The translations under genes were made by a program, and so were the position numbers. Of a stretch of DNA of 15,558 nt, positions 4,295 through 13,346 are shown piece after piece (the stretch's first letter is position 1; every line of letters starts with the position of its first letter). A model generated the notes under the pieces. It ran no database searches and was not told the DNA's origin. It saw only the letters and a list, made by a program, of their open reading frames with translations. The DNA is taken from positions 1-15,558 of the forward strand of contig JAQVJB010000038.1 in NCBI GenBank assembly GCA_028695395.1, in the 5' to 3' direction. This DNA is from Actinomycetota bacterium (GTDB lineage Bacteria > Actinomycetota > Humimicrobiia > Humimicrobiales > Humimicrobiaceae).

Positions 4295-7200
4295 ATGCAA
4301 AAAACTAAGAAAATCCAAAGATATGAATTTGGAAATATTCCTGAAATCATTGAAATACCCCATCTTCTTGATATTCAGAGAAAGTCATTTGACTGGTTTC
4401 TTAAAGAAGGTGTGTGGGAAGCACTTAAGGATATTTCGCCTATCGAGGATTTCACAGGAAATATGTCCCTTGAATTTAAGGGTTTTTCATGGGGAGAAGT
4501 AAATGCACCGATTGACGTATGCAAGATGGAGAATATGGACTATTCTGCCCCTCTAAGAGTCAAGGCAAGATTTACCAATAAAGAAACTGGGGAATACAGC
4601 GAACAGGAAGATGTATTTCTCGGAGATTTCCCTCTTATGACTGATACCGGTACTTTCATTATAAACGGTACTGAAAGAGTAGTTGTTTCGCAGCTGGTTA
4701 GGTCTCCCGGCGCTTATTTTGATAGTGATATAGATAAGAAAAAAGAAAAAGTAATCTATCTATCAAAACTTATTCCTACAAGAGGCTCGTGGATTGAAAT
4801 AGAAACTGACAAAAAAGATATTGCTTATATCAGAATTGACAGAAAAAGAAAATTTTTACTTTCTATATTCCTAAAATCAGTCGGTTTTGGCAATAATGAG
4901 GAACTTTTAAAATTATTCAGCCCATTCGATAAAATCGGCTGCATTAAAAACACTCTTGAAAAAGATGTTACCGAAACAGAAGAAGGTGCACTGATTGAAT
5001 TTTACAAGAAATTAAAACCAGGCGAACCTTCTACAAAGGAGAGCGCAAAGACATTAATATCACAGCTTTTCTTTAATCCGAAGAGATATGATCTTGGTAA
5101 AGTCGGCAGGTATAAAATAAATAAAAAGCTTGAAGTCGACCAGCCCTTGGAAGCTGAAATAGAAGAGCAGCTTAAGCTGATTGACCAGAAAATGGACATA
5201 GATATCAATGATCCTTATATTCTTCACAGTAAAGATATTTTTCTATTTGTAAAATATATATTACAGCTAATGGATGGGATAGGAGAGCTTGATGACATAG
5301 ACCATTTTGGCAACAGGAGGATTAGGAATATCGGTGAACTGATACAAAATCAGGTTAGAATAGGACTTGCCAGAATGGAAAGGGTCGTTAAGGAAAGAAT
5401 GACTACGCAGGATGTTGAAACTATTACACCGAAATCACTTATCAATATCAGGCCTCTGGTTGCGTCATTAAAAGAATTTTATGGCAGCGGACAGCTTTCA
5501 CAATTTCTGGATCAGACAAACCCGCTTGCAGAAATTACTCATAAAAGAAGACTTAGCGCTCTTGGACCCGGAGGTCTGTCAAGGGAAAGAGCAGGTTTTG
5601 AAGTAAGAGATGTACATGCCTCTCACTACGGGAGGATGTGCCCTATTGAAACACCTGAAGGTCCGAATATCGGGCTTATCGGCTCTCTTGCCACTTATGC
5701 CAGATTAAATGAATTTGGTTTTATAGAAACTGCTTACAGAAGAGTAGTTAACAGGAAAATAACTGATGAAGTCGAATACCTTACTGCGGATGATGAAGAA
5801 AAGTACACTATTGCACAGGCAACTGCTGAAATTGATAAAAAAGGCTTTTTTGTTGAAGAAAAAGTACTTGCAAGGTTGGGAGGAGAAGTAATTGCAGTAG
5901 ATCCTGAAAGTATCGACTATATGGATGTTTCTCCCAAGCAATTGTTTAGTGCGGCAGCATCCCTTATCCCGTTTCTTGAACATGATGATGCAAACCGTGC
6001 TTTAATGGGTTCTAATATGCAGAGACAGGCAGTGCCCCTAATCTATCCCGAACCTCCTCTTGTAGGGACCGGAATGGAAAAGAGAATAGCTCATGACAGC
6101 GGTCAGATAGTTGTTGCCAGAAATGCCGGTAAAGTCATTTATGTTTCTGCAGAAAAAATAATTATTGAATATAAAGCAGAAGCAAAGGGAAAACCCCTCG
6201 CTAGAGATGAATATAATCTATATAAATTCCGAAGATCAAACCAGGGGACCTGTATCAACCAAAGACCGATAGTCTTTGAAGGACAGGAAGTCAAAGAAGG
6301 GGAAGTAATTGCAGACGGCCCTTCAACCAATTCAGGAGAAATTGCACTTGGAAGGGATCTTCTGGTTGCATTTATGCCATGGGAAGGCTATAACTACGAA
6401 GATGCTATAGTCCTATCTGAAAGATTAGTAAAAGAGGATGTATTATCTTCAATACATATATCAAAACATGAAATTGAGGCAAGAACTACAAAATTAGGTC
6501 CTGAAGAAATAACCAGGGATATTCCAAATGTAAGTGATGAACTTCTTAAAAACCTTGATGAGAGAGGAATAATAAGGCTTGGAGCAGAGGTAAAACCAGG
6601 AGACATCCTTGTAGGAAAGATAACGCCCAAGGGAGAGACAGAGCTTACTGCAGAAGAAAAACTCTTAAGAGCTATCTTTGGCGAGAAAGCAAGAGAAGTC
6701 CGGGACAGTTCGCTTAAAGTACCTCATGGCGAAAGCGGTAAAGTAATAAATGTCCAGATTTCTTCAAAGCAAAAAGGGAATGACCTCCCTCCTGGGGTAA
6801 ATGAACTTGTCAGAGTATTTATAGCGAAGAAAAGAAAAATATCTGTCGGGGATAAACTTGCAGGAAGGCATGGCAATAAGGGTGTCATTTCTGTAATACT
6901 TCCTGAAGAGGACATGCCCTATACTGAAGACGGCACTCCGGTTGATATAGTATTAAATCCTCTTGGCGTTCCTTCCAGAATGAATGTAGGACAGATACTG
7001 GAAACTCATCTTGGATGGGCTGCACACGTCGGCTGGGATGATGGAACAAAATTAAAAGATATCAAGCAGGAAAACGGGCAGATATTTACTGCCACCCCTA
7101 TTTTTGATGGTGCAAGCGAAGAGGACATAAGAGAAATCTTTAAAAAAGCAGGCTTGCCTGAAACTGGGAAAGTACCTCTTTTTGATGGGAAAAGCGGCGA

Positions 7201-7918
7201 AAAAATTGCTTCAGATATTACAATAGGATATATTTATATTCTTAAATTGCTGCATCTTGTTGATGATAAAATACATGCAAGGTCTACAGGCCCATATTCT
7301 TTGGTTACCCAGCAGCCTCTTGGAGGTAAAGCACAATTTGGAGGCCAGAGATTTGGAGAAATGGAAGTCTGGGCTTTGGAAGCATATGGAGCGGCGCATA
7401 TTCTTCAGGAAATGCTGACAATAAAATCAGATGATGTTTTCGGAAGAGTAAAAACATACGAATCTATTGTAAAAGGTGAGAATATAGAAAAACCGGGCAT
7501 TCCTGAATCATTCAAAGTTCTTGTGAAAGAAATGCAAAGTCTTTCCCTGGATGTCGAAGTGCTTTCTGAAGAAGGCAAAGAAGTAGAGATAATCGGTCAT
7601 GAAGATGAAATCATGAAAACTGTTAAAGAGTTGGGAATAGACCTTCAGCATGATGAGAGCATTAACTTTTTTGCAGAAACTGATGTAAAACACGGCCAGC
7701 ATGTAGATTCTTATAATAATTATGATAGTGATGATGATTATGATAATGATGATGAGAGGCAAGATTTAGAAGAAGCTGATGAAGAAGATTCCGAGACAAA
7801 TAGAGAAAGTAGTCCTGCAGAGTCCGGGAAAGAAAAAGAGGCTTCGCCAAAGGAAGAAATCGGCGACAAAGAATCTGAAAAAGAAAATGTTGCTTTGTCC
7901 GATGAAGACATTAAGTAA
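4295..7918 (+). CDS. rpoB: DNA-directed RNA polymerase subunit beta
   Basis: This 1207-residue protein starts at ATG behind AGGGGAG. The beta lobes contain IRIDRKRK and KESAKTLISQLFF in an actinobacterial-like pattern (NTLEKDVT, KLKPGEPSTKESA). The rifampicin pocket spans 395-423, and the residues equivalent to E. coli Q513, D516, H526, R529, S531 and L533 are all the sensitive type (Q403, D406, H416, R419, S421, L423). E702-D703 and KLAGRHGNKG (854-863) are the conserved active-centre elements. The C-terminal clamp-anchoring segment (about 995-1060) is intact, with TQQPLGGKAQFGGQRFGEME. Homology to actinobacterial RpoB ends near residue 1122. An added tail of about 85 residues, strongly acidic and rich in D, E, S and N, reaches the stop. 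Its partner rpoC follows after 83 bases. Confidence 0.98.
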   Translation: MQKTKKIQRYEFGNIPEIIEIPHLLDIQRKSFDWFLKEGVWEALKDISPIEDFTGNMSLEFKGFSWGEVNAPIDVCKMENMDYSAPLRVKARFTNKETGEYSEQEDVFLGDFPLMTDTGTFIINGTERVVVSQLVRSPGAYFDSDIDKKKEKVIYLSKLIPTRGSWIEIETDKKDIAYIRIDRKRKFLLSIFLKSVGFGNNEELLKLFSPFDKIGCIKNTLEKDVTETEEGALIEFYKKLKPGEPSTKESAKTLISQLFFNPKRYDLGKVGRYKINKKLEVDQPLEAEIEEQLKLIDQKMDIDINDPYILHSKDIFLFVKYILQLMDGIGELDDIDHFGNRRIRNIGELIQNQVRIGLARMERVVKERMTTQDVETITPKSLINIRPLVASLKEFYGSGQLSQFLDQTNPLAEITHKRRLSALGPGGLSRERAGFEVRDVHASHYGRMCPIETPEGPNIGLIGSLATYARLNEFGFIETAYRRVVNRKITDEVEYLTADDEEKYTIAQATAEIDKKGFFVEEKVLARLGGEVIAVDPESIDYMDVSPKQLFSAAASLIPFLEHDDANRALMGSNMQRQAVPLIYPEPPLVGTGMEKRIAHDSGQIVVARNAGKVIYVSAEKIIIEYKAEAKGKPLARDEYNLYKFRRSNQGTCINQRPIVFEGQEVKEGEVIADGPSTNSGEIALGRDLLVAFMPWEGYNYEDAIVLSERLVKEDVLSSIHISKHEIEARTTKLGPEEITRDIPNVSDELLKNLDERGIIRLGAEVKPGDILVGKITPKGETELTAEEKLLRAIFGEKAREVRDSSLKVPHGESGKVINVQISSKQKGNDLPPGVNELVRVFIAKKRKISVGDKLAGRHGNKGVISVILPEEDMPYTEDGTPVDIVLNPLGVPSRMNVGQILETHLGWAAHVGWDDGTKLKDIKQENGQIFTATPIFDGASEEDIREIFKKAGLPETGKVPLFDGKSGEKIASDITIGYIYILKLLHLVDDKIHARSTGPYSLVTQQPLGGKAQFGGQRFGEMEVWALEAYGAAHILQEMLTIKSDDVFGRVKTYESIVKGENIEKPGIPESFKVLVKEMQSLSLDVEVLSEEGKEVEIIGHEDEIMKTVKELGIDLQHDESINFFAETDVKHGQHVDSYNNYDSDDDYDNDDERQDLEEADEEDSETNRESSPAESGKEKEASPKEEIGDKESEKENVALSDEDIK

Positions 7919-8001
7919 ATTAATGATTATAAGATTATTTAATTTATATTAATTTTTAATTTTGAAATATTTTAGTTCACTCGAATAGGGGGAATTTATA
8001 A

Positions 8002-11000
8002 ATGTCTATAAGTATAGATGTAAACAATTTTGATGCTTTAAGAATAGGGCTTGCATCGCCTGAAAAAATCAGGTCCTGGTCAAATGGTGAGGTAAAAAAA
8101 CCTGAGACTATAAATTACAGGACTTTAAAACCTGAAAAAGACGGTCTTTTCTGCGAACGTATATTCGGTCCCACAAAAGACTGGGAATGCTACTGCGGAA
8201 AATATAAAAGAGTAAGATTTAAAGGTATTATTTGTGAAAGATGCGGCGTAGAAGTGACCCGTTCAAGCGTCAGAAGAGAAAGAATGGGCCATATTGAGCT
8301 GGCTTCTCCAGTTTCACATATCTGGTTCTTTAAAGGTGTGCCCTCCAGATTGGGATATATTCTCGGGCTTACACCAAAAGATCTTGAAAAAGTCCTTTAT
8401 TTCGATTCATATATAATAATATCGATTGATAAAGAGAAAATTGAAGCTGAAAAAGAAAAAATCAGGGCAACCCATGAGGCATACATTGAAGAGATGGAGA
8501 AATTTCATCGAGAAAGAATCAGTGAAATCAAGGAAACAAATGATGATTTCTTAAAAAGATATAAATCCGGAGAGCCGCTTGTTGAACTTGAAGCGTTTGA
8601 TGACAGTGAGCTCGAAACAGAAAAAGATATAGAAGCTAAAATAGCAAAAATTATTAAAGAAAATACAAAACTTCTCGAAGAAGAAAAAGAAATATACCAG
8701 GAGCAGATAGAATTAATAAAGAAAGCGCAAGCTCTATTCTTTAATCTGGAGGAGAAGCTTCTTATTGCTGACGAAAATCTTTTTAAAAAACTTAAAGAGA
8801 TATATGGAGAATACTTTAAAGGCGGCATGGGGGCTGAAGCAGTTAAAGAACTATTAAAAAATATTGACTGCGAAAAAGAAGTAGAAGAATTAAAAAGTAT
8901 TATTGAAACGTCAAAAGGCCAGAAAAGAAGCAAGGCAATAAAAACGTTAAAAATACTTTCTTCTTTTGTTAATACAAATAACAAGCCTGAATATATGATA
9001 CTTGATGTGCTGCCGGTAATTCCTCCGGATCTTCGTCCGATGGTTCAGCTTGACGGTGGGCGTTTTGCCACATCAGATTTAAATGACCTATATAGAAGAG
9101 TAATAAATAGAAATAACAGGCTCAAAAAGTTACTTGAGCTGGATGCTCCTGAAATAATAATAAATAATGAAAAAAGAATGCTTCAGGAGGCAGTTGACGC
9201 TCTATTCGATAATGGCAGAAGAGGAAGAGCGGTGCTTGGCGCAGGAAACAGACCCCTTAAATCATTAAGTGATATGCTTAAAGGGAAACAGGGTCGTTTC
9301 AGGCAGAATCTTTTAGGCAAGAGGGTTGATTATTCAGGCCGTTCAGTAATAGTTGTTAATCCTAAACTAAGGCTTGACCAGTGCGGCCTTCCAAAACAGA
9401 TTGCATTAGAGCTATTTAAGCCTTTTGTAATGAAACGACTTGTAGATGAAGGGATTGCAAGTAATATTAAATCTGCAAAAATTATGGTTGAGCGTGGGGA
9501 TGAAAAGGTATGGGACATACTGGAAGCTGTCATCAAAAATCACCCGGTTCTTTTAAACAGGGCACCGACACTTCACAGGCTGGGAATACAGGCATTTATG
9601 CCGATTCTTGTTGAAGGAAAAGCTATACAGATACATCCGCTTGTCTGTCCTCCTTTTAATGCTGATTTTGACGGGGACCAGATGGCAGTACATGTACCTC
9701 TTTCAAATGAAGCAAAAGCTGAAGCAATTATACTTATGCTTGCTTCAAATAATATACTATCACCTGCCAGCGGCGAACCGGTTTCTACTCCGTCGCAGGA
9801 TATGGTCCTGGGTATTTATTATTTGACTTCTGAAAGAATTAAATCTGCAGGGAAAGAAAAATACTATCCCAATTCGGAAGTTGCTTTAAGGGACTATGAT
9901 TATGGTTTTATAAGTCTGCATACTCCTATAAAAGTAAAAATCGTTGAGAAGATAATAAAAACAACTGTAGGGAGAATCATATTTAATGAGGCTCTTCCCG
10001 AAGATTATAAGTTTGTTAACAAAGAAGTATCTAAAAAAGAACTTATTTCAATTTTGTCAGACTGTATATCTAAATATCCGAATCATGTAATAGTTGAAAT
10101 GCTTGACACTATAAAAGCTCTTGGATTCAGGTATTCTACATTATCAGGGCTTACTATAGGAATAAATGATATTATTGTTCCTCCGAAGAAAAAAGAAATC
10201 CTAAAGGCTGCGGAAGAAAAGATAGATAAAGTAGAGCAGTATTATCAGCAGGGAATGATTACTGACGATGAAAGACATGACAGGGTCATTCAGATTTGGT
10301 CGCAGACAAATGAAGATGTTGCTGCCGCAATGGAAAAAAACTTTGATAAGTTCAATCCTATATATATGATGGCTACTTCAGGTGCAAGAGGTAATATTAA
10401 GCAGCTAAGACAGCTGGCGGGCATGAGAGGTCTTGTAGCAAATGCAAGAGGAGACATAATAGACAGGCCAATAAAGTCTAATTTCAGGGAGGGCCTGACA
10501 GTTCTTGAGTACTTCCTTTCAACTCATGGTGCAAGACAGGGTCTTGCAGATACAGCACTTAGGACTGCTGACTCAGGCTATCTTACAAGAAGGCTTGTAG
10601 ATGTTGCACAGGACGGCATGGTAAGAATAAATGACTGCGGCACGGATGAAGGAATAGATCTTTTTGTTCTTACACTTGAAGGTGAGGAAAATCCTAACCT
10701 TCTTGGAAGACTTTGCCAGATAGAGATAGCGAATCCTTCTAGCGGTGAAATCATACTTAATAAAGATGAAGAAATTACAAAAGAGCATATAGATAAACTA
10801 GTACAGGCAAATATCAATACAGTCAATGTGAGATCTGTACTTACATGTGAAGCAGACCAGGGAGTCTGCCAGAAATGTTATGGAAGAAACCTGTCCACTA
10901 ATAAAATAGTTGATATCGGCGAAGCAGTAGGAACAATTGCTGCTCAGTCGATAGGTGAACCCGGCACCCAGCTTACTATGCGTACTTTCCACACGGGCGG

Positions 11001-12174
11001 AGTTGCTTCAACTGTTATCCAGAGATTAATAAAGTCTCCGGTAAAAGGGAAGCTTGTTTTGAATAAAGAGATACTGGAGCTTCTTAAATTGAAAAAAGAA
11101 GATTTTTCAGAAGAGGGAAAAGAAGATATTATCGAGGTAAATATCGAGCACATACCTCATAAAATTACTTTTAAAGTAAAGATGGAAGAAGATTCCGGAA
11201 GTGGCAAGAAATCCTCACAGCTTATAGATGTTATTATCCCAAGAGGAGAAGTACTTCAGTTAAACAGGAATATAAATGTCGAAAGAGACCAGGTATTTGC
11301 AAAACTTATATCTACCGCCAAGAAAAAAAGATATATTCACAAGCATGAGAAGACATTTGAAGGCATAGATATTACATCTGGTCTTCCTAGGGTAGTTGAA
11401 TTGTTTGAAGCAAGAAAACCTAAAGAACATTCAATAATGTCAGAGATATCGGGAACTATTAAAGTAGAGGATCTTGATTCAAGGATGCTAAGCCTTACAA
11501 TAACAAGTCCCGGAGCTAACGAAGAAAGAATTTATGAAGTTTCTGCCAGGTCAAAAGTGAGGTTTAACGATGGCGATTTTGTACAGGTGGGAGAACAGAT
11601 AACTGAAGGCCCGAAGAATCCTCATGATATCTTAAAGCTGAATGGAATAAAAGCATGTGCGCAATATCTTGTTAAAGAAATACAGAATGTTTATAAATCA
11701 CAGGGTGTTGAAATAAATGACAAGCATATAGAAATAATTGTTAGGCAGATGCTTAAGAAAGTAACAATACTTGAATCAGGAGATAGCAACTTTTTACCCG
11801 GACAACTTGTTGACAGGCTTGTATTTGAAAAGGAAAATAAAAGACTTGCTGAAGAAGGAAAGAGGCCGGTAGTTGCAAAACAGAATCTCATGGGTATTAC
11901 CAAAGCTTCACTTGCAACGGACAGCTTCCTGTCAGCAGCTTCATTCCAGGAAACTACAAGGGTATTAACTGATGCAGCTATAGAGAATAAGACAGATTAT
12001 CTAATAGGTCTAAAAGAAAATGTAATAATAGGAAAAAATATCCCTGCAGGTACCGGCATGACAAGGTATAGGACAGTAGAATTAGAGTACCCCGGATATG
12101 AAGTTGAAGAAGCTGAAGAGATAGATGTGGAAACAGATTCCTCGGAAGAAAATAACATTGAGCTTAACATTTAG
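8002..12174 (+). CDS. rpoC: DNA-directed RNA polymerase subunit beta-prime
   Basis: This 1390-residue protein starts at ATG behind AGGGGGA (7987-7993). Zinc site 1 is C63, C65, C78 and C81. The catalytic motif NADFDGDQM (553-561) has Mg-binding D555, D557 and D559. Zinc site 2 is C879, C949, C956 and C959. The bridge helix lies at about 821-865 and the trigger loop begins at 980-1000 (QSIGEPGTQLTMRTFHTGG). Two inserts stand out. About 144-252 is a charged coiled coil in the clamp, at the place of the actinobacterial beta-prime insert. About 1002-1119 interrupts the trigger loop, at the same place as the E. coli SI3 domain. Actinobacterial RpoC normally passes there directly from RTFHxGG to DITGGLPRV. 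The C-terminus is acidic. The closest overall pattern by eye is actinobacterial. Confidence 0.98.
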   Translation: MSISIDVNNFDALRIGLASPEKIRSWSNGEVKKPETINYRTLKPEKDGLFCERIFGPTKDWECYCGKYKRVRFKGIICERCGVEVTRSSVRRERMGHIELASPVSHIWFFKGVPSRLGYILGLTPKDLEKVLYFDSYIIISIDKEKIEAEKEKIRATHEAYIEEMEKFHRERISEIKETNDDFLKRYKSGEPLVELEAFDDSELETEKDIEAKIAKIIKENTKLLEEEKEIYQEQIELIKKAQALFFNLEEKLLIADENLFKKLKEIYGEYFKGGMGAEAVKELLKNIDCEKEVEELKSIIETSKGQKRSKAIKTLKILSSFVNTNNKPEYMILDVLPVIPPDLRPMVQLDGGRFATSDLNDLYRRVINRNNRLKKLLELDAPEIIINNEKRMLQEAVDALFDNGRRGRAVLGAGNRPLKSLSDMLKGKQGRFRQNLLGKRVDYSGRSVIVVNPKLRLDQCGLPKQIALELFKPFVMKRLVDEGIASNIKSAKIMVERGDEKVWDILEAVIKNHPVLLNRAPTLHRLGIQAFMPILVEGKAIQIHPLVCPPFNADFDGDQMAVHVPLSNEAKAEAIILMLASNNILSPASGEPVSTPSQDMVLGIYYLTSERIKSAGKEKYYPNSEVALRDYDYGFISLHTPIKVKIVEKIIKTTVGRIIFNEALPEDYKFVNKEVSKKELISILSDCISKYPNHVIVEMLDTIKALGFRYSTLSGLTIGINDIIVPPKKKEILKAAEEKIDKVEQYYQQGMITDDERHDRVIQIWSQTNEDVAAAMEKNFDKFNPIYMMATSGARGNIKQLRQLAGMRGLVANARGDIIDRPIKSNFREGLTVLEYFLSTHGARQGLADTALRTADSGYLTRRLVDVAQDGMVRINDCGTDEGIDLFVLTLEGEENPNLLGRLCQIEIANPSSGEIILNKDEEITKEHIDKLVQANINTVNVRSVLTCEADQGVCQKCYGRNLSTNKIVDIGEAVGTIAAQSIGEPGTQLTMRTFHTGGVASTVIQRLIKSPVKGKLVLNKEILELLKLKKEDFSEEGKEDIIEVNIEHIPHKITFKVKMEEDSGSGKKSSQLIDVIIPRGEVLQLNRNINVERDQVFAKLISTAKKKRYIHKHEKTFEGIDITSGLPRVVELFEARKPKEHSIMSEISGTIKVEDLDSRMLSLTITSPGANEERIYEVSARSKVRFNDGDFVQVGEQITEGPKNPHDILKLNGIKACAQYLVKEIQNVYKSQGVEINDKHIEIIVRQMLKKVTILESGDSNFLPGQLVDRLVFEKENKRLAEEGKRPVVAKQNLMGITKASLATDSFLSAASFQETTRVLTDAAIENKTDYLIGLKENVIIGKNIPAGTGMTRYRTVELEYPGYEVEEAEEIDVETDSSEENNIELNI

Positions 12175-12201
12175 CATATGATAAAAGAGTAATTATGCTT
12201 G

Positions 12202-12227
12202 AGATTAATTTGTTGACATTTTAATCT
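12202..12227 (+). repeat. Inverted repeat around the rpsL promoter -35 box
   Basis: AGATTAA (12202-12208) and TTAATCT (12221-12227) are exact reverse complements, with the TTGACA box in the 12-base centre. A third TAATCT lies at 12236-12241 as the -10 box. The arms are short and AT-rich, so chance is possible. Confidence 0.5.
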
Positions 12228-12241
12228 TAAAATGCTAATCT
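12213..12241 (+). promoter_or_regulatory. Promoter for rpsL-rpsG-fusA
   Basis: TTGACA (12213-12218), a 17-bp spacer and TAATCT (12236-12241) preceded by TG (12233-12234) form a TGN-extended promoter. The predicted start is near 12248, giving an rpsL leader of roughly 137 bases. Confidence 0.65.
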
Positions 12242-12247
12242 TTTTGC

Positions 12248-12384
12248 TTGCGCTCTGAAGATGGGTGCCTGTTTCTAAGATTTTACAAATAAATTTTACT
12301 ATTAATTACTGTATTTATTTAAAAATAATTTATTAATTTTATTATTATATCGATTATAAAAAAAGAGGTTAGAAGGTAGAATAT
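12248..12384 (+). other. rpsL 5' leader region
   Basis: A relatively GC-richer start (GCTTGCGCTCTGAAGATGGG, 12246-12265) is followed by extremely AT-rich sequence. The longest pairing I can see is AAATAAAT (12287-12294) with ATTTATTT (12313-12320). The ribosome-binding site is AGAAGG (12371-12376). No known r-protein leader family is recognised. The whole gap from rpoC (12175-12384, 210 bases) contains no gene. Confidence 0.3.
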
Positions 12385-12762
12385 ATGCCTACTATTAATC
12401 AGTTGGTTAGAAAGCCAAGAGCAAAAATTGCTAAAAAGAAGAAGACATCTGCTTTACAGGGGAATCCTTTAAGAAGAGGTGTTTGTGTAAGGGTTTACAC
12501 TGCTACTCCAAAGAAACCTAACTCTGCATTAAGAAAAGTTGCAAGAGTAAGGCTTATATCAGGCGTTGAAGTTACTGCATATATACCTGGGATAGGGCAT
12601 AATCTGCAGGAACACTCTATTGTTATTATCAGAGGCGGGAGAGTAAAAGACCTTCCAGGCGTAAGATATAAAATCGTCAGGGGGACACTTGATACCTCTG
12701 GAGTGGATGGCAGGAAAAAAGGTCGTTCAAGATACGGTGCCAAAAAACCGAAACAAAGCTAA
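12385..12762 (+). CDS. rpsL: Small ribosomal subunit protein uS12
   Basis: This 125-residue protein has its start 8 bases after AGAAGG. uS12 sits at the decoding centre and controls accuracy. The TPKKPNSALRKVARVRL motif includes K43, and GGRVKDLPGVRY includes K88 and D89. The common streptomycin-resistance positions are wild type. D89 is the residue methylthiolated by RimO in species that have it. The N-terminus PTINQLVRKPR and C-terminus GRSRYGAKKPKQS are typical. It opens the str-type gene set (rpsL, rpsG, fusA, tuf) directly after rpoC, as in Gram-positive genomes. Confidence 0.98.
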   Translation: MPTINQLVRKPRAKIAKKKKTSALQGNPLRRGVCVRVYTATPKKPNSALRKVARVRLISGVEVTAYIPGIGHNLQEHSIVIIRGGRVKDLPGVRYKIVRGTLDTSGVDGRKKGRSRYGAKKPKQS

Positions 12763-12782
12763 AATAATCTTTTAGTTTTTTA
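12757..12782 (+). terminator. Weak AT hairpin with T-run after rpsL
   Basis: CTAAAA (12759-12764) pairs with TTTTAG (12770-12775) around a 5-base loop and runs into TTTTTT (12776-12781). The 5' arm includes the rpsL stop codon. The stem is nearly all A-T, so it is at best a partial terminator that would tune rpsG-fusA relative to rpsL. Confidence 0.25.
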
Positions 12783-12850
12783 TTAAAAAAATAGTATTTA
12801 GTTAGTTGGAAATATATAAATTATATTAGGAGTTTTATAAGGAGTTATGA

Positions 12851-13321
12851 ATGTCTAGAAAGAAAAGAGCTCCCGGAAAGGGTTTTGAAGAAGATCCTAT
12901 TTTTAAAAGCAAGCTCATAACCGAGTTGATTAATAAAGTACTTTGGTGCGGGAAGAAGAGTACTGCAGAAAATATTGTATATGGCAGTCTTGAAGTATTG
13001 GGCAATAGGACAAAAGAAGATCCCATGGAAGTACTTGAAAAATGCATGGATAATGTAAGGCCTGCACTTGAAATAAAACCAAGAAGAGTCGGAGGAGCAA
13101 CATACCAGGTTCCTATTGAAGTTTCTCATGAAAGAGCAAATACTCTTGCAATAAGATGGCTGATTGGCTTTGCGCGTAAAAGAAAAGAGAAATCAATGGA
13201 AGAAAGGCTTGCAGCAGAGATAATTGACGGTGCAAGCAATACTGGAAGCAGTATTAAAAAGAAAGAAGATTTACATAAGATGGCCGAAGCCAACAAAGCT
13301 TTTGCTCATTACAGATGGTAA
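12851..13321 (+). CDS. rpsG: Small ribosomal subunit protein uS7
   Basis: This 156-residue protein has the family's standard length. uS7 nucleates assembly of the 30S head and contacts E-site tRNA. Conserved segments are LINKVLWCGKKSTAE, MDNVRPALEIKPRRVGGATYQVP, and the C-terminal EDLHKMAEANKAFAHYRW. Two Shine-Dalgarno copies lie upstream, AGGAG at 12829-12833 and AAGGAG at 12839-12844. The second is 6 bases before ATG 12851. A competing ATG at 12847 leads only to a three-codon ORF. In other bacteria uS7 autoregulates its operon; no such site is obvious here. Confidence 0.98.
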   Translation: MSRKKRAPGKGFEEDPIFKSKLITELINKVLWCGKKSTAENIVYGSLEVLGNRTKEDPMEVLEKCMDNVRPALEIKPRRVGGATYQVPIEVSHERANTLAIRWLIGFARKRKEKSMEERLAAEIIDGASNTGSSIKKKEDLHKMAEANKAFAHYRW

Positions 13322-13346
13322 TTTATATTTAATTTGAAAAGAAAAA

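Noticed and set aside
5477..5563. Rifampicin-resistance changes in RpoB
   Set aside because: All classical resistance positions carry the sensitive residue. The differences seen (L405, T408, A412) are common natural variants in Gram-positive RpoB.
9608..9826. 72-residue + strand ORF inside rpoC
   Set aside because: It is an out-of-frame shadow of highly conserved RpoC sequence, with no ribosome-binding site or recognisable product.
12173..12199. Hairpin terminator after rpoC
   Set aside because: AGCATA/TATGCT is only 6 bp with a 15-base loop and no U-run.
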